From Nocardia asteroides (GTDB taxonomy: Bacteria; Actinomycetota; Actinomycetes; Mycobacteriales; Mycobacteriaceae), in assembly GCF_021183625.1 (NCBI RefSeq), contig NZ_CP089214.1:6262001-6326000 (forward strand): a stretch of DNA of 64,000 nt. Reading direction: 5' to 3'. The notes beneath the pieces were generated by a model. The model was not told where the DNA came from and did not search any database. It worked only from the letters and a program-made list of their open reading frames with translations. Positions 34,805-43,303 of the stretch are shown here, piece by piece (positions within the stretch are counted from its first letter, which is position 1; each line of letters starts with the position of its first letter). Made by a program: the position numbers and the translations under genes.

Positions 34805-35664
34805 CCGCCGTCCTGGAACCCGAGAAGAACTCGCGGGCGCCCGAGCGGAAGGCGGCCCGGCCGCGCCGGCTCGGCGCGAACTGGACGCTGGTGCTTGCGC
34901 TCGCCGTGGTGGCGACCGCGCTGCTCTGGGCGCTGGTCCCGCAGCTGTTCGTCGGCTACGACCCGCTGCTGCCGGACCCGGCGAACAAGCTGAAGCCGCC
35001 CTCGGGCGAGCACTGGTTCGGCACCGACCAGCTCGGCCGCGACCTCTACACCCGGGTGGTCTACGGTGCCCGCGCCTCACTGCTCGGCTCGGCGGTGGCG
35101 GTCGGCGTCGGCGTGCTGGTCGGCTCGCTGCTCGGCGCGCTCGCCGGATGGTTCTCCGGTTTCACCGACAGCGCGCTCATGCGGGTGATCGATGTGGTGC
35201 TGGCGATCCCGGGGTTCCTGCTCGCCATCACCATCGTGGTGCTGCTCGGCTTCGGGGTGCTGCAGGCCGGGATCGCGGTCGGGCTCACCACCTCGGCGAC
35301 CTTCGCCCGGCTCATCCGCTCCGAGGTGCTCAAGGCGCGGACCAGCAGCTACGTGGAGGCCGCGATCACCAGCGGCGCCTCGACGCTGGACATCCTGCGC
35401 AGGCACGTGATCCCGAACTCGATCGCGCCGACGGTCTCGCTGATCACGGTGCAGTTCGGCATCGCGATCATCTGGATCGCCTCGCTCAGTTTCCTCGGGC
35501 TCGGCGCGCAGCCGCCGGAGCCGGAGTGGGGGCGGCTGGTCTCCGACGGCCGCAACTACATCGCGACCCGCGGCTGGCTGACGCTGTGGCCCGGGCTCGC
35601 CGTCGTCGCGGTGGTGCTGGCCACCAACCACATCGCGCACCACATCACGAGGAGGCAGCCGTGA
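34801..35664 (+). CDS. ABC transporter permease, DppC/OppC type
   Basis: This 287-residue protein has a GTG start in the GTGA overlap. After a basic N-terminus and one helix comes EHWFGTDQLGRDLYTRVVYGARASL, the DppC hallmark, here read across about residues 65-90. Then come DVVLAIPGFLLAI and the loop SSYVEAAITSGAS with RRHVIPNSIAP, which contacts the ATPase. It ends QPPEPEWGRLV and a last helix. It forms the channel together with the upstream permease. Confidence 0.9.
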   Translation: MTAVLEPEKNSRAPERKAARPRRLGANWTLVLALAVVATALLWALVPQLFVGYDPLLPDPANKLKPPSGEHWFGTDQLGRDLYTRVVYGARASLLGSAVAVGVGVLVGSLLGALAGWFSGFTDSALMRVIDVVLAIPGFLLAITIVVLLGFGVLQAGIAVGLTTSATFARLIRSEVLKARTSSYVEAAITSGASTLDILRRHVIPNSIAPTVSLITVQFGIAIIWIASLSFLGLGAQPPEPEWGRLVSDGRNYIATRGWLTLWPGLAVVAVVLATNHIAHHITRRQP

Positions 35665-37298
35665 CCCTGGTCGACGCGGAGCTCAGCACCACCGCGACCG
35701 CCGTGCTCTCGGTGCGCGACCTGAGCGTCGGGTACCGCACCGGCCGCGGGCTCACGCCGGTGCTGCGCAACGTCTCCTTCGAGGTGGCGCCGGGGCAGGT
35801 GCTCGCGCTGGTCGGCGAGTCGGGGTCGGGCAAGACCACCACCGCGCACGCCGTGCTCGGGCTGCTGCCGGAGAACGGCGAGGTGCTCGGCGGGCGGATC
35901 TCGTTCGCCGGGCAGGAGCTCACCGAGCTGTCGGAGAAGGGCTGGCGGGGCATCCGCGGCCGGGCGGTGAGCCTGATCCCGCAGGACCCGGCGGTCTCGC
36001 TGGATCCGGTGCGCCGGGTCGGCCACCAGGTCGAGGATGTGCTGCTGCTGCACACCGACCTGGACGCGGCGGCGCGCCGGGCCCGGGTGTACGAGCTCTT
36101 CGAACTGGTCGGCTTCACCGAGGTGGAGCGGCGCTACCGGCAGTACCCGCACGAGCTCTCCGGCGGCATGCGGCAGCGGGTGCTGATCGCGGCCGCGGTC
36201 GCCGCCGAGCCGGAGCTGATCATCGCCGACGAGCCGACCTCCGCGCTCGACGCCACGGTGCAGAAGCAGGTGCTCGACCTGATCGACGACATCCGGCGCC
36301 GCCTCGGCACCAGCGTCGTCCTGGTCACCCACGACCTCGGCGTCGCCGCCGACCGCTCCGACGTGATCGGCGTGATGCGCGGCGGCGAGCTGGTCGAGGT
36401 CGGTCCGACGCGGGAGATCGTCGCCGGGCCGCGGCACGAGTACACCAGGACGCTGCTGGACAGCGTGCCGTCCCGGATCGGCCGGATCCGGCCCCGAGCG
36501 GCCGCCCCCGCGGACCGGGAGACGGTGATCGAGGTCGCCGGGCTGCGCAAGGAGTACGGCGACGTGACCGCCGTGGACGGGATCACGTTCCAGGTCGAGC
36601 GCGGCGAGACCTTCGCCATCGTCGGCGAATCCGGGTCGGGGAAGTCGACGACCGCCCGGATCCTGACCGGGCTCACCGAGGCCACCGGTGGCAGCGCCAC
36701 CCTGCTCGGCACCGACATCACCCGGCTGCGGCGCAGCGAGTTCCGCGCGCTGCGCCGGAACGTGCAGATCGTCTACCAGAACCCGTACTCCTCCTTCGAC
36801 CCGCGCTTCGACGTCTACGACGTGGTCGACGAGCCGCTGCGCTCGTTCGGCGGGAAGCGCCGGGGAAAGCGGCCGAACGAGGAGCAGGTCGTGGCGGCGC
36901 TGGAGGCGGCCGCGCTGCCCGCCGACTTCGTCCGGCGGCACCCGCGCGAGCTCTCCGGCGGCCAGCGGCAGCGGGTCGCGATCGCCCGCGCCCTCGTGCT
37001 CGAGCCCGAGGTGGTGGTGCTGGACGAGCCGATCTCCGCGCTCGACGTCTCGGTGGCTGCCCAGCTCCTCGACCTGCTGCGCACCCTCCAGGAGGAGCGC
37101 GGCCTGACCTACCTGTTCATCTCGCACGACCTCGCGGTCGTCCGGGCCATCTCGGACCGGGTCGCGGTCATGCGGCAGGGCCGGATCGTCGAGCAGGGCC
37201 CGGTCGAGCAGGTCTTCGCGCACCCCGCCGACGACTACACGGTCCGGCTGGTCGACGCCATCGCCGGGCGCGACCTCATCTCTGGAGGACAGCCATGA
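35661..37298 (+). CDS. Fused double ATPase of a peptide-type ABC transporter (DppD-DppF)
   Basis: This 545-residue protein contains two complete nucleotide-binding domains. The first has Walker A GESGSGKTT at 52-60, LSGGMRQR and IIADEPTSALD. The second has GESGSGKST at 322-330, LSGGQRQR and VVLDEPISALDVS. The two ATPases of Dpp/Opp systems are usually separate; fused versions are common in Actinobacteria. GTG start with GAGGAGG 5 nt upstream, overlapping the preceding gene. It energises the permease pair. ATGA overlap with the following acyl-CoA-dehydrogenase-like gene ties transport to the oxidative enzymes. Confidence 0.93.
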   Translation: MTLVDAELSTTATAVLSVRDLSVGYRTGRGLTPVLRNVSFEVAPGQVLALVGESGSGKTTTAHAVLGLLPENGEVLGGRISFAGQELTELSEKGWRGIRGRAVSLIPQDPAVSLDPVRRVGHQVEDVLLLHTDLDAAARRARVYELFELVGFTEVERRYRQYPHELSGGMRQRVLIAAAVAAEPELIIADEPTSALDATVQKQVLDLIDDIRRRLGTSVVLVTHDLGVAADRSDVIGVMRGGELVEVGPTREIVAGPRHEYTRTLLDSVPSRIGRIRPRAAAPADRETVIEVAGLRKEYGDVTAVDGITFQVERGETFAIVGESGSGKSTTARILTGLTEATGGSATLLGTDITRLRRSEFRALRRNVQIVYQNPYSSFDPRFDVYDVVDEPLRSFGGKRRGKRPNEEQVVAALEAAALPADFVRRHPRELSGGQRQRVAIARALVLEPEVVVLDEPISALDVSVAAQLLDLLRTLQEERGLTYLFISHDLAVVRAISDRVAVMRQGRIVEQGPVEQVFAHPADDYTVRLVDAIAGRDLISGGQP

Positions 37299-38533
37299 GC
37301 ACACCACACGAGACCCTGGCCGCCGCGCTGGAGCACATCCGGGCGGTGCTGCTGGAGCTGGCCAAGGGCGTCGGCGAGCGCGACCTGGCCTTCGAGCACC
37401 CGGAGGCGCTGATCCAGGAGCTGGCCGACGCCGGCTTCGGGCGGCTGCGGGTGCCGGTGGAGTTCGGCGGCTTCGGCGTCGAGCTGCCGGTGCTGTTCGA
37501 GCTGCTCGCCGAGGCGGCGCAGGCCGACTCCAACGTCCCGCAGATCTTTCGCGGCCACTTCACCACGGTCGAGATCCTGCTGCGGGAGACCGATCCCGAG
37601 GTGCGCGCGCACTGGCTGCGCCGGATCGGCGACGGCGCGGTGTTCGGCAATGCGCAGTCGGAGCCGTCGGCGGTGGTCGCGGAGGCGGTGAGCGCCGGTG
37701 ACGTGGCGCCGGGGTGGGGTGGGTCGACCACGAAGGTGCGGGTCGCCGCAGACGGGCGGCGGCTGGTCTCCGGCACCAAGTTCTACTCGACCGGCGCGCG
37801 GTTCGCCGACTACATCCGGGCGGCGGTGGCCGACGACGAGGGTGGCCGCGGCTTCGTGGTGATCCCGGCCAGGCACCCCGGCGTCACGCACGTGGACGAC
37901 TGGGACGGCATCGGGCAGCGCCAGACCGGCAGCGGGACGACGCTGTTCGCGGACGTCCCGGTGGAGCCGAACGGCGATGTCGGGAAGTTCAAGGAGTCGC
38001 TGCGCGGGCTGGACTCGTTCGTGCAGATCGTGCACCTGGCCAACCTGACCGGGATCGCGCGCAGCATCGTCGCCGAGACGGTCGACATCGTGCGCGCCCG
38101 CACCAGGACCAGCCTGCACGCGCTCACCCAGAAGGCGGCCGATGACCCCGAGGTGCTCGGCGTGGTCGGGCTGCTGGAGGCGCGCAGGCTCACCGCCGAG
38201 ACGTTGCTCCGGCTGGCCGGTGAACGACTGCAGGCGGCGCACGACAGCGGCGAGGAAAGTGCCTACACGCGGGCGTATCTCGACACTTCGGCCGCGCAGA
38301 TCGCGGTGATCGAGGCGGTGCTGGACGCGGCGAACCGCGCCTTCGACGCCGGTGGCTCCTCGACGGCGCGGAACAGCGCGCACCTGGATCGGCACTGGCG
38401 CAACGCCCGCACGCTGGCCTCGCACAACCCCGTCGTCTACAAGCCGCGGGTGGTCGGGGCGTATTTGGTGAACGGGGAGTCGCCGGAGCCGGGGTACTAC
38501 CGGAACCGCCCGTCGGCGGAGGTGTCGGCATGA
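37295..38533 (+). CDS. Acyl-CoA dehydrogenase-fold flavin monooxygenase, DszC/SfnC-like
   Basis: This 412-residue protein has the acyl-CoA dehydrogenase fold. However, it has features of the DszC/SfnC group: ADSNVPQIFRGHF near residue 80, SGTKFYSTGARFADYI in place of the usual substrate-loop sequence, and DRHWRNARTLASHNP near the C-terminus. DszC and SfnC are FMNH2-dependent monooxygenases acting on sulfides and sulfones, not dehydrogenases. The gene overlaps the ATPase gene and the following NtaA-like gene by 4 nt each, so transport and oxidation are co-expressed. The exact substrate is unknown. Confidence 0.82.
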   Translation: MSTPHETLAAALEHIRAVLLELAKGVGERDLAFEHPEALIQELADAGFGRLRVPVEFGGFGVELPVLFELLAEAAQADSNVPQIFRGHFTTVEILLRETDPEVRAHWLRRIGDGAVFGNAQSEPSAVVAEAVSAGDVAPGWGGSTTKVRVAADGRRLVSGTKFYSTGARFADYIRAAVADDEGGRGFVVIPARHPGVTHVDDWDGIGQRQTGSGTTLFADVPVEPNGDVGKFKESLRGLDSFVQIVHLANLTGIARSIVAETVDIVRARTRTSLHALTQKAADDPEVLGVVGLLEARRLTAETLLRLAGERLQAAHDSGEESAYTRAYLDTSAAQIAVIEAVLDAANRAFDAGGSSTARNSAHLDRHWRNARTLASHNPVVYKPRVVGAYLVNGESPEPGYYRNRPSAEVSA

Positions 38534-39768
38534 CGAAGCAGCTGCATCTCAACGTCAATATCTTGAATTCCGGTGTGTTCGGCGGGTCCTGGCGGTTCCC
38601 CGGGACCGACGGGCTGGCCTCGTACACGATCGAGCACTACACCTCGATCGCGCGCAAGGCCGAGGAGGCACGGCTGGACGCCGTCTTCCTGGCCGACGGC
38701 CCCTCGCTCGACCCGTCGACCAAGCACCGCACCGGCAACAACCTGGAGCCGACCACGGTGCTGGCCCGGATCGCGGCGCGGACCGAGCGGATCGGGCTCA
38801 TCGCCACGCTCTCGTCGTCCTACAACGACCCCGCCGAGCTGGCCGGGCGCCTCGGCGACCTGGACCACCTGAGCGGCGGGCGGTTCGGCTGGAACGTGGT
38901 GACCACGGCGGGGCCGGTGGCCGCGGCGAACTTCGGCCGCGCGGGCGAGCCGGAGCACGGGCTGCGGTACCGGCGCGCGGGCGAGTTCGTCGAGCAGGTC
39001 GTCGCCGCGTGGGCGGCGCGCACCGAGTACGTGTCGCCGCAGGGGCGGCCGGTGGTGGTGCAGGCCGGTGGCTCGGCGGACGGCAAGCGGCTGGCCGCGC
39101 GGGTCGGCGAGGTGATCTTCTCCGCCGAGCAGGACATCGACGCGGCTCGGGACTTCCGCACCGAACTGCGGGAGGGCGCGCGGCGCTTCGGGCGCGACCC
39201 GGACGAGATCGTGGTGCTGCCCGGGCTCTCCACCGTGCTCGGCAGCACCGAGGCCGAGGCGCGGGAGCGCCGCGAACTGCTGGACGACGTCCTGCCGGAC
39301 GCCTACGCGCGCGCCCGGCTCGCCGGGCAGCTCGGCTTCGCCCTCGACGGGCTGCCCGACGACGAGCCGCTCCCCGCCGAGCTGCTCGAGGCCCCCGACG
39401 CCGGCGCTGGTTCGCAGACCTTCAACCGGGTCGTGCGCGACATCATCGCGCGGGAGAACCCGACGCTGCGGCAGCTGCTGCTGCGACTCTCCGGCGGTGG
39501 CGGGCACCGGATCGTGGTCGGCACCCCGGAGCGGGTCGCCGACGATATCGAGCGCTGGTTCCGGCACGGCGCGGCCGACGGCTTCAACGTCATGCCGGAC
39601 GTGCTGCCCTCCGGTTTCGACGATTTCGCCGACCACCTGGTGCCGGAGCTGCGGCGGCGCGGGCTCTTCCGCGCCGAGTACGACGGGACCACGCTGCGCG
39701 ACCACCTCGGGCTCGGGCTGCCCGCCGCTCCGGCGGCGGAGCGCGGGCCCCTCGAAGCGGCGCGCTGA
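38530..39768 (+). CDS. NtaA/DmoA/DszA-family FMN-dependent monooxygenase (luciferase-like)
   Basis: This 412-residue protein is a bacterial-luciferase-like TIM barrel of the NtaA/SnaA/DszA group: LHLNVNILNSG, LDAVFLADGPSLDP, ATLSSSYNDPAELAGRLGDLDHLSGGRFGWNVVTT (read over about residues 97-131) and GFNVMPDVLPSG. Such enzymes use FMNH2 from a separate reductase to open or desulfurise organosulfur or chelate substrates. It follows the DszC-like gene directly. No flavin reductase is encoded in this operon, so one must be supplied from elsewhere. Confidence 0.87.
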   Translation: MTKQLHLNVNILNSGVFGGSWRFPGTDGLASYTIEHYTSIARKAEEARLDAVFLADGPSLDPSTKHRTGNNLEPTTVLARIAARTERIGLIATLSSSYNDPAELAGRLGDLDHLSGGRFGWNVVTTAGPVAAANFGRAGEPEHGLRYRRAGEFVEQVVAAWAARTEYVSPQGRPVVVQAGGSADGKRLAARVGEVIFSAEQDIDAARDFRTELREGARRFGRDPDEIVVLPGLSTVLGSTEAEARERRELLDDVLPDAYARARLAGQLGFALDGLPDDEPLPAELLEAPDAGAGSQTFNRVVRDIIARENPTLRQLLLRLSGGGGHRIVVGTPERVADDIERWFRHGAADGFNVMPDVLPSGFDDFADHLVPELRRRGLFRAEYDGTTLRDHLGLGLPAAPAAERGPLEAAR

Positions 39769-39782
39769 GGGGGAGAGAAGCG

Positions 39783-40769
39783 ATGACTGTTCCTGTTCTG
39801 CTGGAAATCGCCGTCGGCGGGGTGGCGACGCCCACCGCGGGTGACGCATTCGCCGCGGGCGGATCGCTCGCTGCGGGCGGATCGCTCGCCGCAGGCGGAC
39901 TGCTCGCCGCGGGCGGATCGCCCGGTCTCGTGCCGCTCGCCGCGGCGGCGGAGGTGGCGGCCGCGGCCGAGCGCGCCGGCGTGGTGGCGCTGCGGGTGCG
40001 CGCCGATGCCGTCGGTGCCGGCGGCGCGGCGCCGGCGCTCGATCCGAGCGTTGTGGCCGCCTACCTCGCCGGGCGCACCACCGAGCTCGGCTACCTGATC
40101 GACCTGCCGACCACCGGCAACGCCCCCTACAACGCGGCGCGCCGGGTGCTCTCCTTCGACCGGGCCGTCGGCGGCCGGGCCGGGGTGGTGCTGCGCCCCG
40201 GTGCCGGCGACGAGGTGAGCGCCGCCGCGGCCCCTGATCCGGGCGCAGATTCGCCCGCCGAGCGCTGGGCCGAGTACGCGACCGTGCTGACCCGGCTCTG
40301 GGAGTCGTTCCCGCGCTCCGCGCTGCTCGGCGACCAGGAGCGGGCACTCGTGCTCGACGACGCCCTGATCACGCCGATCGACTTCGCCGGCCGGTACTAC
40401 CGGGTCGCCGGGCCGCTGGACGGACCGTCCTCGGTGCAGGGCCGCCCGGTGCTCGCGGTCGAGGCGGCGGCGGCTGTCGCGGACCGCGCGCTCGCGGACG
40501 TGGTGATCGTCGAACGCGGCGCGGCGGCGCCCGCCGGTTCCTTCGCGCTGATCGGGCGCGCGGAGGTCTCCGCGGCGACCGACCCCGCGGAGCTCGCCAC
40601 CTGGGCATCCGGCTTCGACGCGGTCCTGCTGGCCCCGGTCGGCGGCGCCGAGGCGGTGCGCGACACCATCGACCGGGTGGTCCCCGCGCTCGCCCGCCAC
40701 GAACCGCACCCGACCCTGCGGGCCGCACTCGGCCTGCCCGTCCCGACGATCGAGGAGGTCCCGGCATGA
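39783..40769 (+). CDS. Divergent luciferase-like (LLM) family protein with repeat-expanded N-terminus
   Basis: This 328-residue protein starts at ATG 39783. It retains LLM-type parts: a first strand (VPVLLEIAVGG), LVPLAAAAEVAAAAERAGVVALRVRAD, TELGYLIDLPTTGNAPYNAARRVLSFDRAVGGRAGVVL (over about residues 104-140) and AERWAEYATVLTRLWESFP. Yet it is shorter than the neighbours and lacks their conserved loops. Residues 24-47 are four AAGGSL-like hexapeptides from the 18-bp array. It ends with an ATGA overlap with the next gene. It could be a non-catalytic partner or a decaying paralogue held in frame. Confidence 0.65.
   Translation: MTVPVLLEIAVGGVATPTAGDAFAAGGSLAAGGSLAAGGLLAAGGSPGLVPLAAAAEVAAAAERAGVVALRVRADAVGAGGAAPALDPSVVAAYLAGRTTELGYLIDLPTTGNAPYNAARRVLSFDRAVGGRAGVVLRPGAGDEVSAAAAPDPGADSPAERWAEYATVLTRLWESFPRSALLGDQERALVLDDALITPIDFAGRYYRVAGPLDGPSSVQGRPVLAVEAAAAVADRALADVVIVERGAAAPAGSFALIGRAEVSAATDPAELATWASGFDAVLLAPVGGAEAVRDTIDRVVPALARHEPHPTLRAALGLPVPTIEEVPA
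39852..39923 (+). repeat. Four 18-bp tandem repeats encoding AAGGSL hexapeptides
   Basis: The unit is GCCGCGGGCGGATCGCTC with few changes over four copies, in frame in the LLM-like gene. The period is the same as in the arrays at 3.0 and 10.7 kb, but the unit sequence is unrelated. Confidence 0.92.
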
Positions 40770-42127
40770 CCGCACTGCAGGAACCGGCGGGCGGCTCCGG
40801 GCCGGAGGCACCTACCGCCGACACCACCACCTTCGCCGGCGGGGACGATGCCCCCGGTCGCCGCGCCGTCTTCACCGGTCCCCGGGTGACCGGAGACGAC
40901 GGGAGCCCCGCAGCACCGCCCGCCGAAGGCGAACCCGATCCGGCCGCGGAGCAGCTCACCGTGGCGGGGATCCGCGCGGCGATCGCCCCGATCCTGGCCC
41001 GCCTCGCCGCGACCGCGAAGCACCGCGAGGAGACCCGCGACTACGCCTTCGCCGACGTCCGCGCACTGGCCGAGGCCGGCATCGCGCTCACCGGCATCCC
41101 GGCGCACGAGGGCGGCGCGGGCGGCTCGCTGCGCGACGTCGCCGAGGTGATCATCGAGATCGCCCGCGCCGACTCCAATATCGCGCAGGCGCTGCGCAGC
41201 AGCTTCCTCACCGCCGAGCAGGTGGTGGCCCGCCCGGACCGCCCGCAGCGCGACCGCACCCTGGCCCGGCTGCGCGCCCGCGACCTCTTCGCAGGCACCG
41301 CCAACGAGCGCACCGGCGGGGCGAGCGGCCGGATCAACGCCACCGCGCGGCCGGACGGCGCCGACTGGATCGTGAACGGCGAGAAGTACTACTCCACCGG
41401 CGGCCTCTACGCCGCCTGGTTCTCCACCCAGGCGCGCGCCGATGACGACACCGTGGTGCGCTTCACCGTCCCGCTGGATCGGGACGGCATCGAGCGGCTG
41501 GACGACTTCGACGCCGTCGGCCAGCGCCTCACCGCCAGCGGCACCACCCGCTTCACCGAGGTCAGGGTCCGGGCCGACGAGGTCACCGAGCTCGGCACCC
41601 CGGAGCCGGCCAACCCGTGGACCGGTGCCTTCGCCCAGCTCTACCTGGCCGCGGTGCAGGCGGGGGTGGCGGCGCGGGCGCTGGACGACGCGGTCTGGTA
41701 CGTCCGGGAGAAGGCCCGCCCGATCAAGCACAGCACCGCGACGGCGAGCGTGGACGACCCGTACGTCCGGCAGACCGTGGGCGAGATCGCCGCCCGCGCC
41801 CAGGCCGCGCGGGCCGTGGTACTGCTCGCCGCCGAGACCCTCGCCGGCGTGCACGGGCTGACCGGCGACGCGCTCCGGGCCGCGGGCGCCGCGGCGTCGG
41901 TGCACGTGGCCCAGGCCGGCGTGATCGCCATCGAATCCGCGCTCGCCGCCGCCGAGCTGCTCTTCGATGTCGGCGGCGGCTCGATCACCAGCCGCGACCT
42001 CGGCTACGACCGGCACTGGCGCAATGCCCGCACCGCCGCCAACCACAATCCGCGGCAGTGGAAGTCGGCCGTCGCCGGCGCCTACCACCTCACCGGCGAG
42101 GAACCGCCGACCACCGGGCTCTTCTGA
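40766..42127 (+). CDS. Acyl-CoA dehydrogenase-fold monooxygenase, DszC/SfnC-like, with N-terminal extension
   Basis: This 453-residue protein starts in an ATGA overlap. The first 60 residues are Pro/Ala/Gly-rich and not part of the fold; an internal start is conceivable but none has better context. The core shows IARADSNIAQALRSSF, FAGTANERTGG, WIVNGEKYYSTGGLYAAWF, FDAVGQRLTASGTT and RDLGYDRHWRNARTAANHNP. This is the same DszC/SfnC signature as the gene at 37.3 kb. It is probably a second sulfur- or nitrogen-heteroatom monooxygenase with a different substrate, using reduced FMN. Confidence 0.82.
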   Translation: MTALQEPAGGSGPEAPTADTTTFAGGDDAPGRRAVFTGPRVTGDDGSPAAPPAEGEPDPAAEQLTVAGIRAAIAPILARLAATAKHREETRDYAFADVRALAEAGIALTGIPAHEGGAGGSLRDVAEVIIEIARADSNIAQALRSSFLTAEQVVARPDRPQRDRTLARLRARDLFAGTANERTGGASGRINATARPDGADWIVNGEKYYSTGGLYAAWFSTQARADDDTVVRFTVPLDRDGIERLDDFDAVGQRLTASGTTRFTEVRVRADEVTELGTPEPANPWTGAFAQLYLAAVQAGVAARALDDAVWYVREKARPIKHSTATASVDDPYVRQTVGEIAARAQAARAVVLLAAETLAGVHGLTGDALRAAGAAASVHVAQAGVIAIESALAAAELLFDVGGGSITSRDLGYDRHWRNARTAANHNPRQWKSAVAGAYHLTGEEPPTTGLF

Positions 42128-42155
42128 ACCTCGACAGCAAAGGAACGCACATCCG

Positions 42156-43187
42156 ATGTCCCATGGAGCATTCGAACCGACCTACACGGCCGCCCCGAAC
42201 CGGTACGAGCGGATCCCGTACCGGCGCACCGGGAACTCCGGGCTCGACCTGCCCGCCTTCTCCTTCGGGCTGTGGCAGAAGTTCGGCACCGACTACGCCT
42301 ACGAGACCCAGCGCGAGATCATCCTGCACGCCTTCGATCTCGGCATCACGCACTTCGACAACGCCGACCGCTACGGCCCGCCGCACCGCGCCGCGCAGCA
42401 GAACTTCGGCCGGGTGCTCGGCAGGGAGCTCGCGCCGTACCGGGACGAGCTGATCCTCTCCACCAAGGCGGGCAACCCGATCGGCCCGAGCCCCTACCTG
42501 AGGGGCGGCTCGCGCAAGTCCATCCTGACCTCGCTCGACCACAGCCTGCGCGACCTCGGCACCGACTACGTCGACATCTTCTACCACCACAGCCCCGACC
42601 TCACCACGCCGCTGGAGGAGTCGGTCGGCGCGCTGGTCAGCGCGGTGCAGCAGGGCAAGGCGCTCTACGTCGGCATCTCCAACTACCAGCCGGACCGCAC
42701 GCACGCCGTCGCCGAGCTGCTCCGCGAAGCCGGTGTGCCGCTGCTCATCCACCAGGCGCGCTACAGCATCTACGACCGCCGCCCGGAGCAGAACGGGCTG
42801 CTGGAGACGGCGCAGGACGACGGCTTCGGCGTGATCGTCTACTCGCCGCTGGCGCAGGGGCTGCTCACCGACAAGTACCTGGGTGGCATCCCGGAGGGGG
42901 CGCGGGCGCAGAACAGCACCTTCCTCTCGCCGGACGTCATCGACGACACCTACCGGCAGCGCACCGCCGAGCTGAACAAGCTCGCCGAGTCGCGCGGCCA
43001 GTCGCTGGCCCAGCTGGCGCTGCAGTGGGTGCTGCGCAGGCCGGAGGTCACCTCGGCGCTGATCGGCGCCAGCTCCACCGCCCAGCTGGACCACAACCTG
43101 GCCGCGGTGAGCTTCCCCGAGCTGACCGCCGACGAGCTCGCGCTCATCGACGAGCACGGTGTGCACGGGACCGGGCTGAAGCTCTGA
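42156..43187 (+). CDS. Aldo/keto reductase (YghZ / L-glyceraldehyde-3-phosphate reductase-like)
   Basis: This 343-residue aldo/keto reductase starts at ATG 42156, after AAAGGA. The catalytic tetrad is visible: HFDNADRYGPP (Asp and Tyr), ILSTKAG (Lys) and DIFYHHSPD (His). The potassium-channel-beta/YghZ-type NADPH-binding C-terminus has SPLAQGLLTDKYLGG and LIGASSTAQLDHNLA. It probably reduces an aldehyde released by the monooxygenases upstream. It is the last gene before a strong terminator, so it closes the 11-kb operon. Confidence 0.9.
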   Translation: MSHGAFEPTYTAAPNRYERIPYRRTGNSGLDLPAFSFGLWQKFGTDYAYETQREIILHAFDLGITHFDNADRYGPPHRAAQQNFGRVLGRELAPYRDELILSTKAGNPIGPSPYLRGGSRKSILTSLDHSLRDLGTDYVDIFYHHSPDLTTPLEESVGALVSAVQQGKALYVGISNYQPDRTHAVAELLREAGVPLLIHQARYSIYDRRPEQNGLLETAQDDGFGVIVYSPLAQGLLTDKYLGGIPEGARAQNSTFLSPDVIDDTYRQRTAELNKLAESRGQSLAQLALQWVLRRPEVTSALIGASSTAQLDHNLAAVSFPELTADELALIDEHGVHGTGLKL

Positions 43188-43200
43188 TCTCGTCCTGAAG

Positions 43201-43234
43201 CGGGCCGGAACTCGATAGGTTCCGGCCCGTTTTT
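43201..43234 (+). terminator. Strong rho-independent terminator
   Basis: A perfect 11-bp stem (CGGGCCGGAAC at 43201-43211 with GTTCCGGCCCG at 43219-43229), a 7-nt loop and TTTTT at 43230-43234. It is the clearest intrinsic terminator in the window and ends the operon that begins at 32.1 kb. Confidence 0.93.
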
Positions 43235-43241
43235 CGTGCTC

Positions 43242-43280
43242 TGATACGGACATATCAGTTTTCGTGGTACGTTCATATTA
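43242..43280 (+). promoter_or_regulatory. AT-rich promoter/operator region of the alpha/beta hydrolase gene
   Basis: TACGGACATATCA (43245-43257) and TACGTTCATATTA (43268-43280) form an imperfect direct repeat 23 bp apart. The first is also within TGATA-N6-TATCA. CATATT near 43275 can serve as a -10. Paired sites two helical turns apart suggest a dimeric repressor or activator. Confidence 0.5.
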
Positions 43281-43303
43281 ACAACTCAGGGAGGGTGGAG
43301 AGC

